From the NCBI RefSeq assembly GCF_000003605.2, contig NW_003109669.1, positions 1-25,604 of the forward strand: a stretch of 25,604 nt of DNA, written 5' to 3'. Under the pieces are notes generated by a model. That model searched no databases. It was not told where the DNA came from and saw only the letters and a program-made list of their open reading frames with translations. This document shows positions 20,390 through 25,604 of this stretch, in pieces. A program made the translations under genes and the position numbers. Position 1 is the stretch's first letter. Each line of letters begins with the position of its first letter. This DNA is from Saccoglossus kowalevskii (taxonomy: Eukaryota; Hemichordata; Enteropneusta; Harrimaniidae).

Positions 20390-21718
20390 ATTATGCAGTC
20401 GTCACAGAATTCACGTATCACAGTCGCATTAACTCAGAATTACGTTATGCAGTCGTCACAGAATTCATGTATCACAGTCGCATTAACTCAGAATTACGTT
20501 ATGTAGTCGTCACAGAATTCATGTATCACAGTCGCATTAACTCAGAATTACGTTATGTAGTCGTCACAGAATTTACGTATCACAGTCGCATTAACTCAGA
20601 ATTACGTTATGCAGTCGTCACAGAATTCACGTATCACAGTCGCATTAACTCAGAATTATGTTATGCAGTCGTCACAGAATTCACGTGTTTCAGTCGCATT
20701 AACTCAGAATTATGTTATGCAGTCGTCACAGAATTCACGTGCTTCAGTCGCATTAACTCAGAATTACGTTATGCAGTCGTCACAGAATTCACGTGTTTCA
20801 GTCGCATTAACTCAGAATTATGTTATGCAGTCGTCACAGAATTCACGTGCTTCAGTCGCATTAACTCAGAATTACGTTATGCAGTCGTCACAGAATTCAC
20901 GTGTTTCAGTCGCATTAACTCAGAATTATGTTAAGCAGTCGTCACAGAATTCACGTGTTTCAGTCGCATTAACTCAGAATTATGTTATGCAGTCGTCACA
21001 GAATTCACGTGTTTCAGTCGCATTAACTCAGAATTATGTTATGCAGTCGTCACAGAATTCACGTGCTTCAGTCATATTAACTCAGAATTACGTTATGCAG
21101 TCGTCACAGAATTCACGTGTTTCAGTCGCATTAACTCAAAACTATGTTATGCAGTCGTCACAGAATTCATGTGCTTCAGTCGCATTAACTCAGAATTACG
21201 TTATGCAGTCGTCACAGAATTCACGTGTTTCAGTCGCATTAACTCAGAATTATGTTATGCAGTCGTCACAGAATTCACGTGCTTCAGTCGCATTAACTCA
21301 GAATTACGTTATGCAGTCGTCACAGAATTCACGTGTTTCAGTCGCATTAACTCAGAATTATGTTAAGCAGTCGTCACAGAATTCACGTGCTTCAGTCGCA
21401 TTAACTCAGAATTACGTTATGCAGTCGTCACAGAATTCACGTGTTTCAGTCGCATTAACTCAGAATTATGTTATGCAGTCGTCACAGAATTCACGTGCTT
21501 CAGTCATATTAACTCAGAATTACGTTATGCAGTCGTCACAGAATTCACGTGTTTCAGTCGCATTAACTCAGAATTATGTTATGCAGTCGTCACAGAATTC
21601 ATGTGCTTCAGTCGCATTAACTCAGAATTACGTTATGTAGTCGTCACAGAATTCACGTTTTTCAGTCGCATTAACTCAGAATTATGTTATGCAGTCGTCA
21701 CAGAATTCACGTGCTTCA

Positions 21719-22055
21719 GTCGAACTAATTCAGAATTACGTTATGTAGTCGTCACAGAATTCACGTGTTTCAGTCGAACTAACTCAGAATTACGTTATGC
21801 AGTCGTCACAGAATGCACGTGCTTCAGTCGAACTAATTCAGAATTACGTTATGTAGTCAGTCGTAACAGAATTCACGTGCTTCAGTCGAACTAACTCGGA
21901 ATTATGTTATGTAGTCAGTAATAACAGAATTCACGTGCTTCAGTGGAACTAACACAGAATTACGTTATGTAGTCATCACATAATTCACGTGCCTCAGTCG
22001 CATTAACTCAGAACTATGTTATGTAGTCGTCACAGAATTCATGTGTCGCTGTCGC
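21719..22055 (+). repeat. 337-bp GAACTA module
   Basis: Full-length copy with AACTAATTCAG (C to T) in two monomers (about 21,723 and 21,833) and the AGTCAGTAATAAC variant shared with 7,736 and 9,750. Confidence 0.9.
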
Positions 22056-23159
22056 ATTAACTCAGAATTATGTTATGCAGTCGTCACAGAATTCACGTGC
22101 TTCAGTCGCATTAACTCAGAATTACGTTATGCAGTCGTCACAGAATTCATGTATCACAGTCGCATTAACTCAGAATTACGTTATGTAGTCGTCACAGAAT
22201 TCATGTATCACAGTCGCATTAACTCAGAATTACGTTATGTAGTCGTCACAGAATTTACGTATCACAGTCGCATTAACTCAGAATTACGTTATGCAGTCGT
22301 CACAGAATTCACGTATCACAGTCGCATTAACTCAGAATTATGTTATGCAGTCGTCACAGAAATCACGTGTTTCAGTCGCATTAACTCAGAATTATGTTAT
22401 GCAGTCGTCACAGAATTCACGTTCTTCAGTCGCATTAACTCAGAATTACGTTATGCAGTCGTCACAGAATTCACGTGTTTCAGTCGCATTAACTCAGAAT
22501 TATGTTATGCAGTCGTCACAGAATTCACGTGCTTCAGTCGCATTAACTCAGAATTACGTTATGCAGTCGTCACAGAATTCACGTGTTTCAGTCGCATTAA
22601 CTCAGAATTATGTTAAGCAGTCGTCACAGAATTCACGTGCTTCAGTCGCATTAACTCAGAATTACGTTATGCAGTCGTCACAGAATTCACGTGTTTCAGT
22701 CGCATTAACTCAGAATTATGTTATGCAGTCGTCACAGAATTCACGTGCTTCAGTCATATTAACTCAGAATTACGTTATGTAGTCGTCACAGAATTCATGT
22801 ATCACAGTCGCATTAACTCAGAATTACGTTATGTAGTCGTCACAGAATTTACGTATCACAGTCGCATTAACTCACAATTACGTTATGCAGTCGTCACAGA
22901 ATTCACGTATCACAGTCGCATTAACTCAGAATTATGTTATGCAGTCGTCACAGAATTCACGTGTTTCAGTCGCATTAACTCAGAATTATGTTATGCAGTC
23001 GTCACAGAATTCACGTTCTTCAGTCGCATTAACTCAGAATTACGTTATGCAGTCGACACAGAATTCACGTGTTTCAGTCGCATTAACTCAGAATTATGTT
23101 ATGCAGTCGTCACAGAATTCACGTGCTTCAGTCGCATTAACTCAGAATTACGTTATGCA

Positions 23160-23209
23160 GTCGTCACAGAATTCACGTGTTTCAGTCGTCACAGAATTCA
23201 CGTGCTTCA
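23160..23209 (+). repeat. Half-monomer deletion
   Basis: Two A-halves in tandem, same context as at 16555, exactly 6605 bp away. That is also the distance between LINE copies 3 and 5. Confidence 0.9.
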
Positions 23210-23770
23210 GTCGCATTAACTCAGAATTACGTTATGTAGTCGTCACAGAATTCACGTTTTTCAGTCGCATTAACTCAGAATTATGTTATGCAGTCGTCAC
23301 AGAATTCACGTGCTTCAGTCGCATTAACTCAGAATTATGTTATGTAGTCAGTCGTAACAGAATTCACGTGCTTCAGTCGAACTAACTCGGAATTACGTTA
23401 TGTAGTCAGTAGTAACAGAATTCACGTGCTTCAGTGGAACTAACACAGAATTACGTTATGTAGTCATCACATAATTCACGTGCTTCAGTCGCATTAACTC
23501 AGAATTACGTTATGCAGTCGTCACAGAATTCACGTGTTTCAGTCGCATTAACTAAGAATTATGTTATGCAGTCGTCACAGAATTCACGTGCTCCAGTCGC
23601 ATTAACTCGGAATTACGTTAATATGTAGTCGTCACAGAATTCACGTGCTTCAGTCGCATTTGACTCAGAATTATGTTATGTAGACGTCACAGAATTCATG
23701 TGCTTCAGTCGAACTAACTAAGAATTACGTTATATAGTCGTCACAGAATTCACGTGTCACAGTCGAACTA

Positions 23771-24140
23771 AGTCTGAATGTAATGTACAATTTAAGAAAT
23801 TCTCATCAATTACAGTTAAAACGACCAAGGACTAAACGCTATGGACTGGAGTCATTGTCTTATTATGGTGCTAAAATGTGGAACTCGCTTCCTAATCGAA
23901 TGAAGGAATGCAAAGATTTGTATTCGTTTAAGCAAATGGTGTCATTGTGGTCACCATCATTTTAAGATATTTAATTGATTATTTGTGAAATCTTACTGTT
24001 GTTTTCTCTGTGTTTGATGTTTGATGTTTGTAATTTTTGCTTTTGTTTGATGTAATTTTTAGTAGCCAGTGATATTAGTCTTTGGCTAGGTATTTCAAAC
24101 TGACTTTAAATAAACCAATTGAATTGAATTGAATTGAATT
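23771..24140 (+). mobile_element. 5'-truncated LINE 3' end, copy 5
   Basis: 370 bp. One T is lost from the T-run in GTTGTTTTCTCTG near 24,000, and ATTAGTCTTTG is as in copies 1 and 2. AATAAA is at 24109-24114 and the (AATTG)n tail at 24117-24140. The left flank belongs to the copy 3/4 type and the right flank to the copy 2 type, so the unit is mosaic. Confidence 0.88.
23783..23965 (+). pseudogene. LINE reverse transcriptase C-terminal remnant, copy 5
   Basis: Sixty codons, with a translation identical to copies 1-3. One synonymous change, GAG to GAA, at codon 42. Confidence 0.85.
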
Positions 24141-25594
24141 ATTATGCAGTCGTCACAGAATTCACGTATCACAGTCGCATTAACTCAGAATTACGTTATG
24201 CAGTCGTCACAGAATTCATGTATCACAGTCGCATTAACTCAGAATTACGTTATGTAGTCGGCACAGAATTCATGTATCACAGTCGCATTAACTCAGAATT
24301 ACGTTATGTAGTCGTCACAGAATTTACGTATCACAGTCGCATTAACTCAGAATTACGTTATGCAGTCGTCACAGAATTCACGTATCACAGTCGCATTAAC
24401 TCAGAATTATGTTATGCAGTCGTCACAGAATTCACGTGTTTCAGTCGCATTAACTCAGAATTATGTTATGCAGTCGTCACAGAATTCACGTGCTTCAGTC
24501 GCATTAACTCAGAATTACGTTATGCAGTCGTCACAGAATTCACGTGTTTCAGTCGCATTAACTCAGAATTATGTTATGCAGTCGTCACAGAATTCACGTG
24601 CTTCAGTCGCATTAACTCAGAATTACGTTATGCAGTCGTCACAGAACTTACGTGTTTCAGTCGCATTAACTCAGAATTATGTTATGCAGTCGTCACAGAA
24701 TTCACGTGCTTCAGTCATATTAACTCAGAATTACGTTATGCAGTCGTCACAGAATTCACGTTTTTCAGTCGCATTAACTCAGAATTATGTTATGCAGTCG
24801 TCACAGAATTCACGTCCTTCAGTCGAACTAACTCAGAATTACGTTATGTAGTCGTCACAGAATTCACGTGTTTCAGTCGAACTAACTCAGAATTACGTTA
24901 TGCAGTCGTCACAGAATGCACGTGCTTCAGTCGAACTAACTCAGAATTACGTTATGTAGTCAGTCGTAACAGAATTCACGTGCTTCAGTCGAACTAACTC
25001 GGAATTACGTTATGTAGTCAGTAGTAACAGAATTCACGTGCTTCAGTGGAACTAACACAGAATTACGTTATGAAGTCATCACATAATTCACGTGCCTCAG
25101 TCGCATTAACTCAGAACTATGTTATGTAGTCGTCAGAGAATTCATGTGTCGCTGTCGCATTAACTCAGAATTATGTTATGCAGTCGTCACAGAATTCACG
25201 TGCTTCAGTCGCATTAACTCAGAATTACGTTATGCAGTCGTCACAGAATTCACGTGTTTCAGTCGCATTAACTCAGAATTATGTTATGCAGTCGTCACAG
25301 AATTCACGTGCTTTAGTCGCATTAACTCAGAATTACGTTATGCAGTCGTCACATAATTCACGTGTTTCAGTCGCATTAACTCAGAATTATGTTATGCAGT
25401 CGTCACAGAATTCATGTATCACAGTCGCATTAACTCAGAATTACGTTATGTAGTCGGCACAGAATTCATGTATCACAGTCGCATTAACTCAGAATTATGT
25501 TATGTAGACGTCACAGAATTCATGTGCTTCAGTCGAACTAACTAAGAATTACGTTATATAGTCGTCACAGAATTCACGTGTCACAGTCGAACTA
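24141..25594 (+). repeat. 54-bp satellite array, last segment
   Basis: 1454 bp between LINE copies 5 and 6, the shortest complete LINE-to-LINE unit wholly visible (1824 bp including the LINE). Order: GTATCAC monomers (24,150-24,390), 108-bp dimers with GAACTTACG (about 24,645) and GTCATATTA, a full GAACTA module (24822-25158), a short dimer block, two GTATCAC monomers (about 25,411-25,490), then TAGACGTCAC (25,505-25,514) and the common pre-LINE monomer. It is close to 4180-5500, with a 108-bp deletion. Confidence 0.95.
24822..25158 (+). repeat. 337-bp GAACTA module
   Basis: Full-length copy in the last segment. Shares GTCCTTCAG, ATGAAGTCATC and GTCAGAGAATTC with 4969-5305. Confidence 0.9.
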
Positions 25595-25604
25595 AGTCTG
25601 AATG
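25595..25604 (+). mobile_element. Start of LINE copy 6 (cut by window end)
   Basis: The last ten bases, AGTCTGAATG, match the first ten of the other inserts. The preceding flank (GTTATATAG, GTGTCACAGTCGAACTA) is the invariant pre-LINE monomer. The rest lies outside the window. Confidence 0.75.

Larger units (their letters stand above)
20390..23770 (+). repeat. 54-bp satellite array, segment between LINE copies 4 and 5
   Basis: 3381 bp. GTATCAC monomers run to about 20,640. A long run of 108-bp dimers follows (20,640-21,715), interrupted by single monomers with GTTAAGCAG, GTCATATTA and ACTCAAAACTATG. Next are a full GAACTA module (21719-22055), two further GTATCAC patches (about 22,148-22,330 and 22,794-22,920), the half-monomer deletion (23160-23209), and a 3' flank equivalent to that of LINE copy 3 (offset 6605 bp). 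About 20,940-22,780 corresponds to 6,870-8,550. Confidence 0.95.

Noticed and set aside
20609-21640. 343-residue repeat protein gene
   Set aside because: Same reason: satellite translated in a frame without stops. It ends where TGCAG becomes TGTAG.
1-25604. CRISPR array
   Set aside because: The regular 54-bp period comes from contiguous tandem copies. There are no unique spacers between conserved repeats and no cas genes, and a LINE fragment is present.
1-25604. Genes on the minus strand
   Set aside because: The reverse complement of the consensus monomer has a TAA in each of the three frames, so no long frame can exist. I saw none in the LINE inserts either.

Overview
The window is almost entirely eukaryotic satellite DNA. 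I see no host protein-coding gene, rRNA, tRNA or prokaryotic operon. The basic unit is a 54-bp monomer, roughly 440 copies, all in the same orientation. Each monomer is itself built from two related half-units of about 25 and 29 bp. In much of the array, two monomer types alternate as a 108-bp dimer. Above that are larger modules, including a recurrent 337-bp block, and long-range duplications with offsets of about 0.3, 1.0, 2.0, 5.8 and 14 kb.

Five nearly identical inserts of about 364-371 bp break the array (679-1049, 3809-4179, 17166-17536, 20026-20389, 23771-24140). A sixth starts at the last 10 bases. Each insert is the 5'-truncated 3' end of a non-LTR retrotransposon (LINE). It has a 60-codon C-terminal reverse-transcriptase remnant, a 3' UTR with AATAAA, and an (AATTG)n terminal microsatellite. 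All copies share the same junctions with the satellite. This points to one insertion that was then copied along with the array, giving a composite LINE-plus-satellite higher-order repeat.

Layout: 1-678 satellite; LINE copy 1; 1050-3808 satellite; LINE copy 2; 4180-17165 a 13-kb LINE-free satellite stretch with nested duplications; LINE copy 3; 17537-20025 satellite; LINE copy 4; 20390-23770 satellite; LINE copy 5; 24141-25594 satellite; start of LINE copy 6. Satellite just after each LINE is enriched in a GTATCAC monomer class. This is followed by 108-bp dimers, then the 337-bp block marked by GAACTA monomers, 4-bp-expanded 58-bp monomers and a GTCGCTGTCGC tag.

The organism is most likely an animal. 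The LINE C-terminus resembles the CR1/L2/Crack/Daphne group, common in molluscs, cnidarians, echinoderms and amphioxus. Transition patterns at CpG positions suggest DNA methylation. The species cannot be determined from this sequence. The many open frames on the + strand arise because 54 is divisible by 3 and two frames of the monomer happen to lack stops. I do not regard them as genes.
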